NCBI GenBank assembly: GCA_947034895.1
Contig: OX344764.1
Coordinates: 21,328,001 to 21,392,000, forward strand
Reading direction: 5' to 3'
Length of the DNA stretch: 64,000 nucleotides
Origin: Rhytidiadelphus loreus
Taxonomy: Eukaryota; Streptophyta; Bryopsida; Hypnales; Hylocomiaceae
Shown here: in pieces, positions 23,855 to 34,945 of the stretch
How the letters are laid out: each line of letters begins with the position of its first letter
Position numbering within the stretch: the stretch's first letter is position 1
Made by a program: the position numbers and the translations under genes
Notes under the pieces: model-generated
The model's input: the letters and a program-made list of their open reading frames with translations, nothing else
What the model was told of the DNA's origin: nothing
Database searches by the model: none

Positions 23855-26380
23855 TCATGTTTTGCAAGAGGCACTGTAAATTCTTGAGCTCTGCGAGTTC
23901 CAATTCCTACTGCTCCACACAAACCCGAAATCAACAAGGTGGACAGAAGGCTGCGCACTCCGCAAAACCATAATATTTCGTGCCTCAACATCCCCATGAA
24001 GAAGCTTACAAGCATGGACTGCACCAAGCGCCTGAAGAGCCGTAGTGGCCACCTCCTCAGTCACTGTTCCTGAGAACCAAAAACACAATACACTGAAAAG
24101 TAAACAAATGCCTACTCTACCTGCTGATTGTAAAGCGCCATACATTAAGTTGCAATTAGCCCTTCAAAGAAGAAGAAGACAACCACACTCCGCATTTGCT
24201 GGTTTCAAGAACTCATCACTTACCTGACTCGAGTGGACTGCCATCGATCAACTCTGTAGCTATGAAAACAACCCGGCCACCAGCTGTGGTTCCATATCCT
24301 ATTAGTGGGGGCATGAAAACTCCCCAATGCTCCTGTAGCTTCAGGTAGGCATCCACCTCGTTCAGGAGAACCTGTACAAGCGTGGCCAGTTGACGGTACG
24401 TACAAAACAACATCAGAAGCCGTTAAGGTGTCGCAAACTGCACTTGCATTTCAACAAGACAATGTTCCACGATGCATCTAGCACGGACTGCCTGCTATAA
24501 AACCAATCGCTGACAAGATCACTCCAGTTCAGCCCCAGGTTAGGCCAAGAAGTAGTCAACTTTTAGATGGGCACGCAAAATTGCCATGACACGACTCCCT
24601 CTCACCTCTGTACGTTTCGAATCGCAAGGAGCGATCTTCACTACAACACGGCGACCATTCAAAGTGCCGCCAACCACGTAGCCGCTCCATCCCCCACTAG
24701 TGATGGGATGGTCGTCCAGATGCAGGTCCGATGCAGGAATCTCCTACAACTGGTTCTGTCTCGAAATTGAGTGTACCCCTCGAGTCTTGCACGTGCACTT
24801 GCTATCATTCTACCGCTTGTTCTCTTCCATGTATCCACAAAAAACCATGCCAATGCTTGGGTAGCTGGCTAGATAGGTTACCTTGCTGGAGATGTTCTAT
24901 GACCACCAGTTTTGGGCTCATCTAGTTTGTAGGCTCTATCCTTATCTTCATCATCTTTAGAGCCGCCACTGAGACTGGTGCAAGGGGTAGCCTTCCAGCT
25001 CTAGGGGCGCTCACCCTTCTTGGGTGAAACATTAAACTCACCACGGGAGTCAACAACAGAATTGACCAGATATGCAATTGCAGCAGGTAAAGGCGATTGC
25101 ACGTCATCCCACTTGAAATTCATTGAGATGTAGAGGCAGCCGGTATGATCTCTTTTGAAGAGATACCAGTTCTGGATATCAGTGAGAACGCCATATCCAA
25201 TCTTCGCCCTGCAGTTCAACGGAAAAGAAGGTAGAATAAGGACCACCTCACACTGCTCATCAGCTTCTCATCTAAAGATCAATCCAATTTGTGACGCATC
25301 CCTGTAAGTACCATAATGTGAAATGACTGAGCACTTCGAACCCCAAGAACATCTGCTTTCTTGATAAATTGCGAAGATACCTCAAAACTCTAGTACTGAA
25401 AAGCAGAATATCTACCAGAAGCCAAAAGTGGGGCAAAAAATGAGGTGCCTATTAGGGCCTTTTGATCTTTGAACATATACCATGGGACGTGCTAAAAATT
25501 ACACTATAATGTATGGTGCACAGACTAGCGTGAAGACTAAAGCGAGGTCCAAACACCAAAAAGCTGCCCAAGCAACAGAAAGCCTTGTTTGAATGGACTA
25601 CCCTTATATTGGAATATTACAACGAAGGCAGTGGTAGACCTTGCAACGCTAAGCTCTAAGCTGCGCTAGCCCCACCCAAATAGCCCCGAGGTAGACGGGT
25701 TAATGAACAGCTTACAAAACCAAGTATTCGTACACCTAAAGAATGCAATTCAGAATACTCCTGGCATGTCCTTCCTGGATGTCAGAATTGCACCAGCAAT
25801 TGAGATCAATCTCTTCAGAAATGCAGCCTCTATATCAGCAGGCTTGACAATTGAGCATTCTAGACAAATTGTAAAGGCGAGAATCAACAAAAAATCAACT
25901 GAGATCTGGCCATATTGAACCTGTTCGGCATGAGCATCTTGCCCACAGTTTATAGATTGGCACGGGACATTCGAGACTTCCATCCTTGTGCTCAAAAGCA
26001 GCAACGTCCCCGCTGGCGGATTGAACTAACAAATCCACACGAGGAGGTTTGGCATAGAAGAGACATTTCTGAACGTCTCTGTTCTCATCCTTTGGTCCGT
26101 CTAGGTTCTTCGAATCTCCTCCCTCAGCGAAGGGCTCTGGTAGCACTACAAGGCTGGCTTCCGGGATATATGTTAACAAGGAACCTGGTTGCTTCTTACT
26201 GACAAAGTTGCAGGTGTTGGCTACGACATTAATGGCGATAACTTTCGAATTTCGCTCCCCAGTAGTAATAATAACGTTATCCACTTTCTCATATATACGC
26301 TTCAACTTATCTGCCTTGTTAAGATAATCTTCAACGTCTGTCACCACATCCCAATATTCCACCCTTACAGGTGTATACAT
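23855..26380 (-). CDS. Crinkler-like protein: nuclease-like block followed by a protein kinase
   Basis: A multi-exon minus-strand gene. Block 1 (26380-25895) has an Asp followed by E-x-K (RVDLLVQSASGDVAAFEHK), as in PD-(D/E)XK restriction-endonuclease folds. An exon at 25208-25015 reads IGYGVLTDIQNWYLFKRD. Then a kinase: exon 24743-24606 has the Gly loop and VVVK lysine (WSGYVVGGTLNGRRVVVKIA); exon 24371-24224 has the helix C and hinge region (NEVDAYLKLQEH, VVFIATELIDGSPLE); exon 24069-23855 has LLHGDVEARNIMVL (HGD in place of HRD) and VHLVDFGF, ending at TGA. The three kinase exons splice in phase (0, then 1). The region after DFG is very short, as in lipopolysaccharide-kinase-like and Crinkler-type kinases. 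REase plus kinase modules occur in Crinkler (CR) effectors, so that family is my best guess. Upstream of 26380 the same frame has a TAG near 26430, and junctions between block 1 and the kinase are not all resolved, so part of it may be decayed. Confidence 0.6.
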
Positions 26381-26929
26381 CCGTTCCTTTAGCGTGGTGC
26401 TTGGTGTCTTTGAACAACTCCCTGAGTCCTACGACAGCAATTCTTGACGTAGCCAATCAAATTCCGTACATTTATCTGCACACGCAATCCAGAGATTCAA
26501 ACAAAAAATCCAAACACACCAAGTATTATGGTTGCTGTAATTGCTATAGGTAAACATTTTGGTACACTGCAAAAACATTCGCTTTTCTTGATGCACGGGC
26601 AAACGTAACTAGATGACCGTACCTGTTGCTTGCTCATACACGCATCTTCACACACATCACCAAATCCAAAACGATCTCAACGGGTCCCAAACAACCCTAG
26701 AGACAAATCGCTTCCAAAAGATCCACAATAAACGAGTAGACATTAACCAAACCACCTAGGTCGGTGACAGAGAACCGGCTATAGAACAATTGAGGCTGGT
26801 GAAATAACCTATGTCAACCCTAATTCCGTAATCATGAGATTAACCCTCGCCCAAGAATCAAGCAGCTTTCGGGAACATTTAAAGATGAGTAGGAGATGAG
26901 TGTAATGATGAGTGATAGGAGTGACCTCA

Positions 26930-27066
26930 TCCCTGCTAGATTTGCTCCCGGAGTTGCGCTTCCTCATCGCGGAGTTGCGCTTCCTTGTCCCGAAGTTGCG
27001 CTCTCTCTTGAAGGTCAGAGCACGTGTCGATGTGCCCTTTCACTCTTTCAACCTCCTGTTCCACAC
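26930..27066 (-). pseudogene. Coiled-coil fragment upstream of the kinase-like gene
   Basis: The minus strand encodes a run of Glu, Arg, Gln and Leu with a 7-residue rhythm, including AQLRDKEAQLRDEEAQLREQ, bounded by stops on both sides. Coiled coils often precede kinase or nuclease modules, so it may be a broken N-terminal exon of the neighbouring minus-strand gene. No donor site was found at its end. Confidence 0.4.
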
Positions 27067-28373
27067 TTTGAATTTGCTATTCCACGAGCCGTATTGCTCT
27101 TCTATGTCTCATATGTGATCTTCCAGATTTCTAAAAGCGTTGCCCATTCTCCTCCACGACCCAATTTAATCGGCAATTGACGACGAGAGTACGATCCCAG
27201 GAACACGCCCCCGTAAACCCTCAAAAGCTATCTCTCCACTTTACTTTCAGAACACAAGTCCTCGCTACAATTTTTGAACAGTAACCCTAACCCTAAACCA
27301 GCACCGATGTGCAGTACACCTATCCAAACCAACGTCCAGAATGTCCACCGACATCGACGTTCAACAACTCACGTCCTATTCATCAGAAAGACTCGCCGGA
27401 GAGGAGTTGCTGAGACTGTAAGTGGAGGCAAATGAGGCAGAACAACCCCTAACTTGGGATCTCCACGTCCAATTCAACACCCAGATGAAACTGTCACTTC
27501 AATGGCGAGCTTCAAGATTCAGTATCGGCTTGCTTCGTCTTGACCAACGGTCATCTTCGGGGCGGCATGACCGATGAATCAGCGTCGAGAGCAGTGGGAT
27601 CCCCACACCGACGTGGCCAACATTGAGATTCCACCTTGCGATGCGAATGAAAGGCCCAAAGCTCACACATCGAAACTTCCAGCCAGTAGAGGAGGGGGTA
27701 CGGCTTTCGCAAAGAAGCAAGCTCTGCGATCTTTTGGCTTGTGGTGCACCGATTGCGGGTTGCTCTCTCGCTTAGCAGCTTCCTGGTTTTGCACGCTCTT
27801 GCGATTGTGTTCACTCTCACTCACTTCTGTTGCGCATTCATCTGTCTCATTTGGGCTTTTCATTGGCGGAGTCCAGGTTTGTTCTAGTCCTCCTATGTCT
27901 GTTGAGTTTTGGAAGCAGGACTTCTCTCTTGGGTTTCTGCATGAGTTGACGAATCGATGGTTTGGGTTACAAGGAGAGGATGGTCGTGCTTGACTGCTCA
28001 TGCGAGGGTTTTAGAATGAGCCTGGGCTGGTTATAAGTTCTCGCATTGAGAGGGATTAAGGACTTGGTGAGGAGAGTCCAGGGATGGTAACACTAGGAGG
28101 GTCTGCGATGACTATCTGTTTAGTTGCGTGTCATGGTCTCTTGAAGGAGTGAACTGAAATGTTGAAATGTCGAAGAGCGTAGCTTTGCGGGTTGTTGCAT
28201 GTTGTTGTACAGTTCGGGCATTAGGTTTTTGTTGAATTCGGTAACTATTTGGGTTTCTAGACCATGGTTTTGTGTTTTGGATGTGCATCGGCTCGCATGA
28301 ATCATTGAACATGATGGTTTGTCTTTACTTTGCACAAGGTGTTTAGTGGGATTGGCATTGTTACGTAATTCAT
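27067..28373. other. GC-richer region between two divergent genes
   Basis: Base composition is near that of genes, with CG dinucleotides retained. Long open frames exist on both strands (plus 27574-27993; minus 28001-27663), but they overlap and none shows a known motif. It may contain the promoter and 5' exons of the minus-strand kinase-like gene or of a plus-strand transcript. Confidence 0.45.
27283..27297 (+). promoter_or_regulatory. Double telo-box (AACCCTAACCCTAAA)
   Basis: Two tandem plant telomere-type units at an interstitial site. Such telo-boxes are common near transcription starts of plant housekeeping genes. The start site it would serve is not defined here. Confidence 0.5.
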
Positions 28374-28972
28374 ATTTAACTCTAGGGGAGGACACTCTCA
28401 CTACATTTGGGGTACCTATGTGCGGCGGTGGAAAAAGTAATTCATGTAATTCACCTTGAATAAACTATAATTTCATTCTAAAATTTTGAGCTTTGTTTAA
28501 CAATGACTAAAGGTTTCTATTGACAAAAAATTCAATTCCAAATAACATAAGATATATTGTCTAGAAAGGGTTGAAAAATGAACTAAAATGGCATGTTCTC
28601 CAACTAAAATATTTATAGAGCTCACATGAAGATGACTATTGCATCAATATTCAACCAAAATAAACTTTCAATAGAAAGCTATTCTATATAAATTTTTTTT
28701 CATTTTTCAAATTTTTTTTCTTATATAATATAGAGGTGTGAAAGTTATTTTCAGCTTTACAGTGTATCTTTTTTCTTCAAAAATTTATAACTAATTACTA
28801 TTAGCACAAAAAAATACCAATAATTCAAAACATAAACTTATAAAGTAGTAAAATCTATCCATAATTTTTTTTTTGAAAAAGAAATTAAATTTTAAGGTGT
28901 ATTACTTGTTTTACTTTTTCCGCCGCACGTAGTTTGCTAAAACATAGGGAGTGTCCTCCCCGGGATTTAACT
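28374..28972 (+). mobile_element. 583-bp MITE with long TIRs and 8-bp TSD
   Basis: ATTTAACT flanks both sides (28374-28381 and 28965-28972). The inverted ends share GGGGAGGACACTC, then TGTGCGGCGG or CGTGCGGCGG, AAAAAGTAA and ACACCTT-like text, about 75 bases with gaps. The AT-rich core of about 450 bases is related, in the opposite orientation, to the element at 62371-62929. The 8-bp duplication suggests hAT, or possibly MULE-like. No ORF. Confidence 0.85.
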
Positions 28973-28978
28973 GGGGCC

Positions 28979-29025
28979 ATTTTTGAAGGTTGAATTTGAA
29001 GGATAATATGAAATTGATTGATTAG
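28979..29025 (+). repeat. Direct repeat, copy a (partner at 30047-30092)
   Basis: TTTTTGAAGGTTGAATTT and then ATTGATTGATTAG recur about 1.07 kb downstream with about five differences. Both copies are followed within 10-25 bases by a pyrimidine/G stretch and a CAG that could be a splice acceptor, so they look like duplicated intron 3' ends. Confidence 0.8.
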
Positions 29026-29048
29026 CTGCGGCTCTCTCGTTGTTGCAG

Positions 29049-29203
29049 AATTCTGCTGAGCTCATCGTGGGTCACGAAGCGGTGTTGGAACTTGCATCCC
29101 AGGGCTACGGCCCGGCCAGCCGCAAATGGTACCGCGCTGCTTTCGCATGCGTTATTCTTGTGCTCTTTGTAGCTAGGGTTTTATCAGGTGCGGGGTTTTG
29201 CAA
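29049..29203 (+). CDS. Exon-like open frame, unrecognised
   Basis: After TTGTTGCAG a frame of about 51 codons opens with NSAELIVGHEAVLELASQGY and GPASRKWYRAAF, then becomes hydrophobic up to TGA. A GT (ATG|GTACCG) near 29130 could be a donor. Composition is gene-like. It may be an upstream exon of the frame at 30125-31018 or a remnant of a duplicated copy. Confidence 0.35.
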
Positions 29204-29479
29204 TTGAGTGCTAGGGTTTTGCCTTCTGGTCTGCAATCTAAGCGAGGGGTTTTGCATGCATGCAGCGCTTTTGCATCTACTATCGGCTTCGTAAAGGGAA
29301 CTATAATCCGACCAGTGTGAGTTTCTCATTTACCTAGAGGGCGGAATGGAGAGTTAGTTCTCGACAACTAGTGCAGCTTGTGTTTGGGTGTTTGATTCCG
29401 TTACTAACACCTCGTGTAGTTTTTGTGTTCTAAATGGAGCGAACCTCTGAGGACTTAGTTTGGTGGATATTTTTTATAC

Positions 29480-29695
29480 TTAACCCTTATATCCATATTT
29501 TGGACGACGAATAGAGGGCTTGCAGGCGCTGTTTCATCCAACTAGCTTCTCATTCATCCAATTTAACACTTGAATCTTGAAAAGACAACCTTCTTTTATG
29601 CCCAATTTCATGAAATTTTGGTAAATGGTATTGTACAAAGATATAAGCAAAAATGTGCCAAAATTTGAAAAAGGATTGAGGCGGTAAAGGGTTAA
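29480..29695. mobile_element. Possible small TTAA-flanked element
   Basis: TTAA-CCCTTATATCC on the left and GGCGGTAAAGGG-TTAA on the right. The ends match only over the first six bases, so this may be chance. Confidence 0.3.
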
Positions 29696-30046
29696 AATCG
29701 ATGACGATGTGTGGTGTGTACAAGCAGGGCTGGTGGACTAGTTGCTGAATACATGTGGAGGTGTGGATTTTTTCGGACAATCTAATCATAAGCTTGCGCC
29801 TCCTATCCACGACGTTCATGAGTTGTAGTCTTGTCCTCGCTGGAAATAGTCTCAGGTTGCAATGCTCTCTTTAAGATGCCAGCCTGTTCAACATGGCTCC
29901 CTTGAACGTCCTTTATCGTCACCCGTTCATAGTTGGTGTAGTAATTCAGCCAAGCAACCGGGTCATAAAGTACATGTTAGAGTTTCTCATGAGAATCTGG
30001 GGGTGACCGATGAAAAGGAATGGAGGCGTTCTGGTATTGGGCTATT

Positions 30047-30092
30047 TTTTGAAGGTTGAATTTAAAGGGTAATGTGCAATTGATTGATTAGG
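30047..30092 (+). repeat. Direct repeat, copy b (partner at 28979-29025)
   Basis: Second copy of the block containing GAAGGTTGAATTT and ATTGATTGATTAG, ending about 32 bases before the ATG of the nuclease-like frame. Confidence 0.8.
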
Positions 30093-30124
30093 TTGGTGTT
30101 GTGTGGTCAGGGAAATTTTTTCTG

Positions 30125-31018
30125 ATGGCTTTATACGATGGAGGTTATGATGCGGGGTACTCATCTTCCACTTCAAGCGTGGTTCTTCGGGAGGAGGAAT
30201 CTCTACTGGAGAGTTACCGACCTGTGACATCCGAGTTCACTTTCATGGGGAGTAAGGCCTTTAGGAGTTGTTGTAATGATCGTGCACGGGATTTTGCGGA
30301 TGGATCATTGTACTGCAACGAGTACATACTCTTCACAGGAGTGAGCGTGGAGCACATGGCGATAGTAGACAGAGTTCGGAAGTCACTTCCAAAAATGTGT
30401 TGTCAGTATGATGCCGGGGAATAGGTTCTTATTGTGAAGCTGATGATCGGTGTTGGACATGAGACTTCATTGGAAACATTTTCTCTTATCTTTTATGACA
30501 GGTTAAGAGATTTGGGGCTTAGGGACAATATGCATTATATAGGATCAGCCAGGTTTGGAGATGGGCGGCGACAAAAGGAGGCAGATAAGTCATTCAAGCC
30601 TGCAGAAACTCGTCCAGAGATTGATGCGTGGCCAAGCCTTGTATTTGAGATGGGTTTTTTTGAGTCACTTGCTCAATTGAGGAACAATGCTCGTTTTTGG
30701 CTTACACGAAGTGAGCTGCAAAGCAAGATTGTGATTATCCTCCACATCAACAAGGTTCAGAGACAGATTCAAATCGAACGGTGGGAAGTGATTCCTGTTC
30801 AACGTGCACATCGCAATAACGTTCAATATCCCCGTAACATTGGATGTTGTCAAAGAATCTTATTGAAAGAAGGAGATGTCTACACAGGGCCACCTTTGCA
30901 ACTCTCAATATATAAAGTTTTTGACATAGTGCCACCAAATCTTGCAGCTGGTGACCTGGATTTCACTGCAGCTGACTTAGAGGCTTGGCATGCTTCATTT
31001 TGGAGTTGGTTTCCTTGA
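30125..31018 (+). pseudogene. Nuclease-like protein frame interrupted by one TAG
   Basis: From ATG 30125 the frame runs 99 codons to a TAG (30422-30424), then continues open in the same frame for 197 more codons to TGA at 31016-31018. The C-terminal half carries RQKEADKSFKP, WPSLVFEMGFFESLAQL, RFWLTRSELQSKIVIIL and a following QIQIERWEV. This arrangement (an Asp motif, a buried VFE strand, then a basic strand) recalls uncharacterised fungal proteins thought to have a PD-(D/E)XK nuclease fold. If the TAG arose from CAG by one transition, the ancestral product was about 297 residues. An intron hiding the stop would have to be impossibly short (19 bases). It stands head-to-head with the nuclease-kinase gene. 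Readthrough, a sequencing error or a recent nonsense allele are all possible. Confidence 0.6.
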
Positions 31019-31569
31019 TTTTCTGCAAAGAATAACCTGGGATATAGCTTTGATGTTATAGCTGTGGTAGTATGTAGTTTCATATTTGTGAACCCCTCTT
31101 GAGGAACTTTGCCTGAAGCTTGAGGAACTTTGCATGTTGTTTTTGTATTAGTTTAATTGCAATTTGTGGAGAATTTCTAGCCACTGATCCAAGTCCCGAG
31201 TGTAAAAATTGTGATGAAGCTCTAGTCATGCTGCCCCCATTATTCTCTCAGTGACCCACTCTATGGGAGGTAAATGAACATGCTGCATGATGGTCGATTA
31301 TCTAGAGTCATACCATAACTTGAATATTAAATTCATTTGTAGGAATCTATAAGACACTGTAGCAAAACCAAACAGAAATAAAATAGAGGATTTGTCACAG
31401 CTCAACCTTTTCGGTTGAATGTGCACTCCAAGCTTTGGATTCAATGAGCGGTGAGACTGTTTTTGCATGCCATAGTGGGAAAAATGTGCTTGACATACTT
31501 GTTGATTGATGCAATCAAAGATGATTCAGAATTCTTTCATCTCAGCATTTGAGCAAACAGTATCACGTA
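31019..31569. other. Downstream flank of the nuclease-like frame
   Basis: Probable 3' untranslated region near 31019-31160. Beyond that nothing is recognisable. Confidence 0.4.
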
Positions 31570-31890
31570 CAAGTTGCAATTAATATTCATAAACTCAAGA
31601 ATTCAAAAAAATATGTAGCAATTGGTGGTCACTTTGAATGACCTTGTATGTGAAACTAAAAATTGGGACAAGAACCTTGCCTTGTACTTTAATGTTCAAA
31701 AAAATATAAAGTCATGAAATTCACGTAGAAAAATATGGGAAACATGTTTCACAAGTTGCAATTAATATTCATGAACTTAAGAATTCAAAAAAATATGCAG
31801 CAATTGGTAGTCACTTTGAATGACCTTGTACTACGTGAAACTAAAAATTGGGGCAAGAACCTTGCCATGTACTTTAATGTTCAAAAAAAT
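31570..31890. repeat. Direct repeat of about 138 bp
   Basis: 31570-31707 recurs at 31752-31890 (offset 182) with few differences, starting CAAGTTGCAATTAATATTCA and ending GTTCAAAAAAAT. A short ORF lies in the second copy only and is not credible as a gene. Confidence 0.9.
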
Positions 31891-32882
31891 GTATATTGGC
31901 GGTCACCAGTCATGAAGTCGTAGTGCAGTATGCAATCACCAATTTTGAAGGTTAAACTACATTAATTAGAGTAGTTGGAAATGACTTTCCACCCAATGCA
32001 CTCAATGATTATTTGATTTCATGATTTGTACTTAAATATTTTATGACCACCACGAAGGATTGATGTAAATCAAATGCACATGTGCATGTAATCTTTGAGA
32101 AAGTTAGCATATAGGCTATGTAAGTCACTTTTAATTCTACATTTTTTTCATGAGTATTAGAAAAGTTTTGGAGTTAATTACAGAAAATTATGTGAAGAAT
32201 TGAAATCATACTATAGTTAGTAGTGTTTCACTCACCTAAACTTTAAAGTTTGGAGTGTAGAAGTTACAATTCATATAGAGGTGACTTTGACATCTTTCTC
32301 TCCTTTTTTGTATAATATCTAGATCACTTGATAATTGCAAATATTGTATGTGGACACTTCTATATTTTATTATGCATGATGTGGAAGAGGCTACTTGTCA
32401 CCTCACCAACAAAAAAAAGATTGTATTTGGATTCATTTTGGAAAACAAAATTAAATATGTTCTAAAAATATTGTAGGGAAGTACAAGTCTTGTACATTTT
32501 ATTTTGATATTTTGATATGAAGTGAAGGGTTAGATTTGAAGATAATTATCTTAATCTTTAGCACATTGGGTGTACATAAGGTAATAGGAGCTACAAAAGG
32601 TGTCACACTTCTTCTTTTTTAGATTTGATTGTGAATAATTTTAATTGATTCTTGGATACTTTTTAAAAAATTACACTAATGTATTCAATATTTTATGTCA
32701 ATTCTGAAAGATGAATTACATCCATATATAGAAATGTGTATGTATTCAAAAAGGACAAAAATGTGGGTGTCACACTTTCTTTTTGTGCTAAATAGTGCTT
32801 AATTGGATGAATACTATGACATTTTGGATGAATACGTGATTGGCACCAAACACATCCCCGTTCATACTTTGTATTGACATTG

Positions 32883-33217
32883 TAGCCGTTTTTCTCTTCG
32901 TTGAGTCCTAGTGCTCTTTCCTTCTCACCAAACTGTATGTTCAGAGTTAGCCGTTTCTCCTTGCGTTGAATCGTAGTGCTCTTCCCTTCTCACCAAGTTT
33001 TGGAGAGCACGCTATTAGAATTTGGAACTACTGTCGTTAAGGTAAGCCACAACCACATTGAAGTGGAGGGTTTTTGAGATTAGAAAATCGCTGAAGCCCT
33101 GAAGGAATTTTAGTTGCGCGCAGTTGGAGAGAACTTTGGTGTGGAGAAGGGCTTCCTTACCGTAGTTGTTGAACGCCACCAACTTTTAAAGGTTGCCGCA
33201 ACCACATTGAAGTGGAG
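32883..33217. repeat. Two small repeat pairs
   Basis: AGCCGTTT...GTGCTCTT...TTCTCACCAA appears at 32885-32930 and 32950-32995. CAACCACATTGAAGTGGAG appears at about 33049-33067 and 33199-33217. The region has higher GC than its surroundings. No frame can be assigned. Confidence 0.7.
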
Positions 33218-33889
33218 CATTTGAGGTTGAACATTGGTTGGGGTTCAAGTTTGGGTTCAAGTTTGGGTTGTGCCTGCAGATGTGGTGGTCAAAATTGGAT
33301 TTTGATGTACAACTCAATGGGAAGTGCGTCGTTGCAATAGGTTTGGCATCGGAGGTTGCGGTCTTCACAAGATCGGCCTAGACGGTTTAGGGTTTTGAAC
33401 AAACAAAAACACGGCATTCTCTAGGTACGTTTTAGGGTTTGGGTCATAGCGCTTGTTTGTTGTGCATTGCCATTGTTGCGCCATTGTCCAGTACTTTTGT
33501 TTTTTTGTAGTACTCTTATGGCTGTTAGTACGATTTTAGGGCGGCAAAATCACTACTCTATTTGAATCACTGTTAGTTCTTCCTGCTATTGTTGGCTGTA
33601 GGATTTCTTTTACATTCATGGCATATCTTGAATCACCTTAATCTGTGAAAAGTTGTAAATAAAATTGAAATGTTTTGGTCTTTGGGTTTATAAGGGATTC
33701 AGGTTTTACAATTGTATGGTTTGGGAATTCAGACATGAATAGCTGACTTAAACACTGCATTTCACAGTGTGTTCCAAACTCAAGGCTCTTGTGTGACACG
33801 TGATTTATATTTCTTTATACTTTGATTTTGCCACTGTGTCTTCAGATGTACTTAGGGTATGCTCCGTGTCTTTCCAGGTGACTAGGGAT

Positions 33890-34567
33890 GGAATTACTAA
33901 TGTATGTCTTCCTCAGTGGGTGTATTTCCAAAACTCAACCTTCGAAATGGATGAATTTCAAAATGGCCAGGGACCTGTAGAGGAAGACACATACCAGGCT
34001 TGGTCCGCAGAGAAGTAGAAGGCGTCTGCATGTGAGCGAACACGGTGATGTTGGGCTAGAAGAAAGGCAGATTTGGTCGAAGAAGAAGTAGCAATTACGT
34101 CAAAAACTGAACAAGGAGAATTTGCGAGTTTTGAACATTGTGCCTCTAGGGCCAATAGAATTAGCCAAGACATTGCCAGAGAGATTGCAGAATTTGCTTA
34201 TTCTGGCTTGGAAGAATACAATGCTAACATTCAGCACCTTACTATGCAAAAGTTTTTGGGTCACAGTTACATGAAAAACATGATTCCACCATTCCTGAGT
34301 AACTTGGAAACTATCAAATTGCAATACAATGTTGTTTCTAGTATGAGAGAGGATATGAAAGAACATTTGCTTGATGTGAAACCATCAAAGATTGTTATGG
34401 CTAAGGATATCTTGTACACCTTTGCTTCATCTTCAGTGGCCGGGAGTGGTAGAGGTTTGGTTGTTGTGTTGGAGGTGGATAGGAGAAACATATCAAAGGC
34501 GCGAGGTAGACAGACAGGAGAAACATATCCTAAGCAACCCATGGTGGTGAGATCATCCATCAACTAA
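33890..34567 (+). CDS. Unrecognised helical open frame, possibly part of a split gene
   Basis: After a CAG acceptor-like site near 33878 a frame reads VTRDGITNVCLPQWVYFQ up to TAG at 34016-34018. A different frame then opens (about 34074-34567) with FASFEHCASRANRISQDIAR, NIQHLTMQKFLGHSYMK and MREDMKEHLLDVKPSKIV, predicted helical. Composition is more gene-like than the flanks. The frame change implies an intron or decay. No family recognised; a transposon-associated protein is possible. Confidence 0.35.
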
Positions 34568-34945
34568 CTCCTCTCCGACTCTGTGGAGGGAATTACCGGA
34601 ATCACCTTCCAGAGTTTCACCTCATTGGCACTGGAGGGTCTACTTCTTCTCAGTTGAAGCATGGGCACGGCTTGGTCACTCTGAAACCTTTCCGATTCTA
34701 CCTCACTTTCTTTCCTAGCCGCACATCCCATTCCTCACTGTCTCTCTTCTGATCTCAACCGGAACATCCTAAATTCCTGTAGTACACACCAAAAACATAC
34801 ACACATCCGCGCCAGCAGGTACTCTGCACTTCACACGTACGAAGACAACACAGCGCTGAAGCGGAAAACGTGGCACACACGAGGAAACGTCTTAGCGAGC
34901 AAAGTTGTAAATGGAGCTCTACTGGATGGGCCAACCCTTATATAG
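34567..34945 (-). other. Promoter-like sequence and 55-codon open frame on the minus strand
   Basis: Reading minus, TATATAAG (34945-34938) is followed about 207 bases later by ATG (34731) and 55 codons starting MGCAARKESEVESERF, with GTGAAA as a weak donor inside. CG content is raised. It overlaps the tail of the plus-strand frame, so at most one of the two is a real gene. It may equally be part of a long terminal repeat. Confidence 0.25.

Noticed and set aside
27283..27297. Possible interstitial telomere or chromosome-end fusion
   Set aside because: Only two units are present, as in common telo-box promoter motifs; too short for telomere DNA.
27574..28001. Overlapping ORFs of 139 (plus) and 112 (minus) codons
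   Set aside because: Both frames are open mainly because the segment is GC-richer. Neither has motifs or good splice context.
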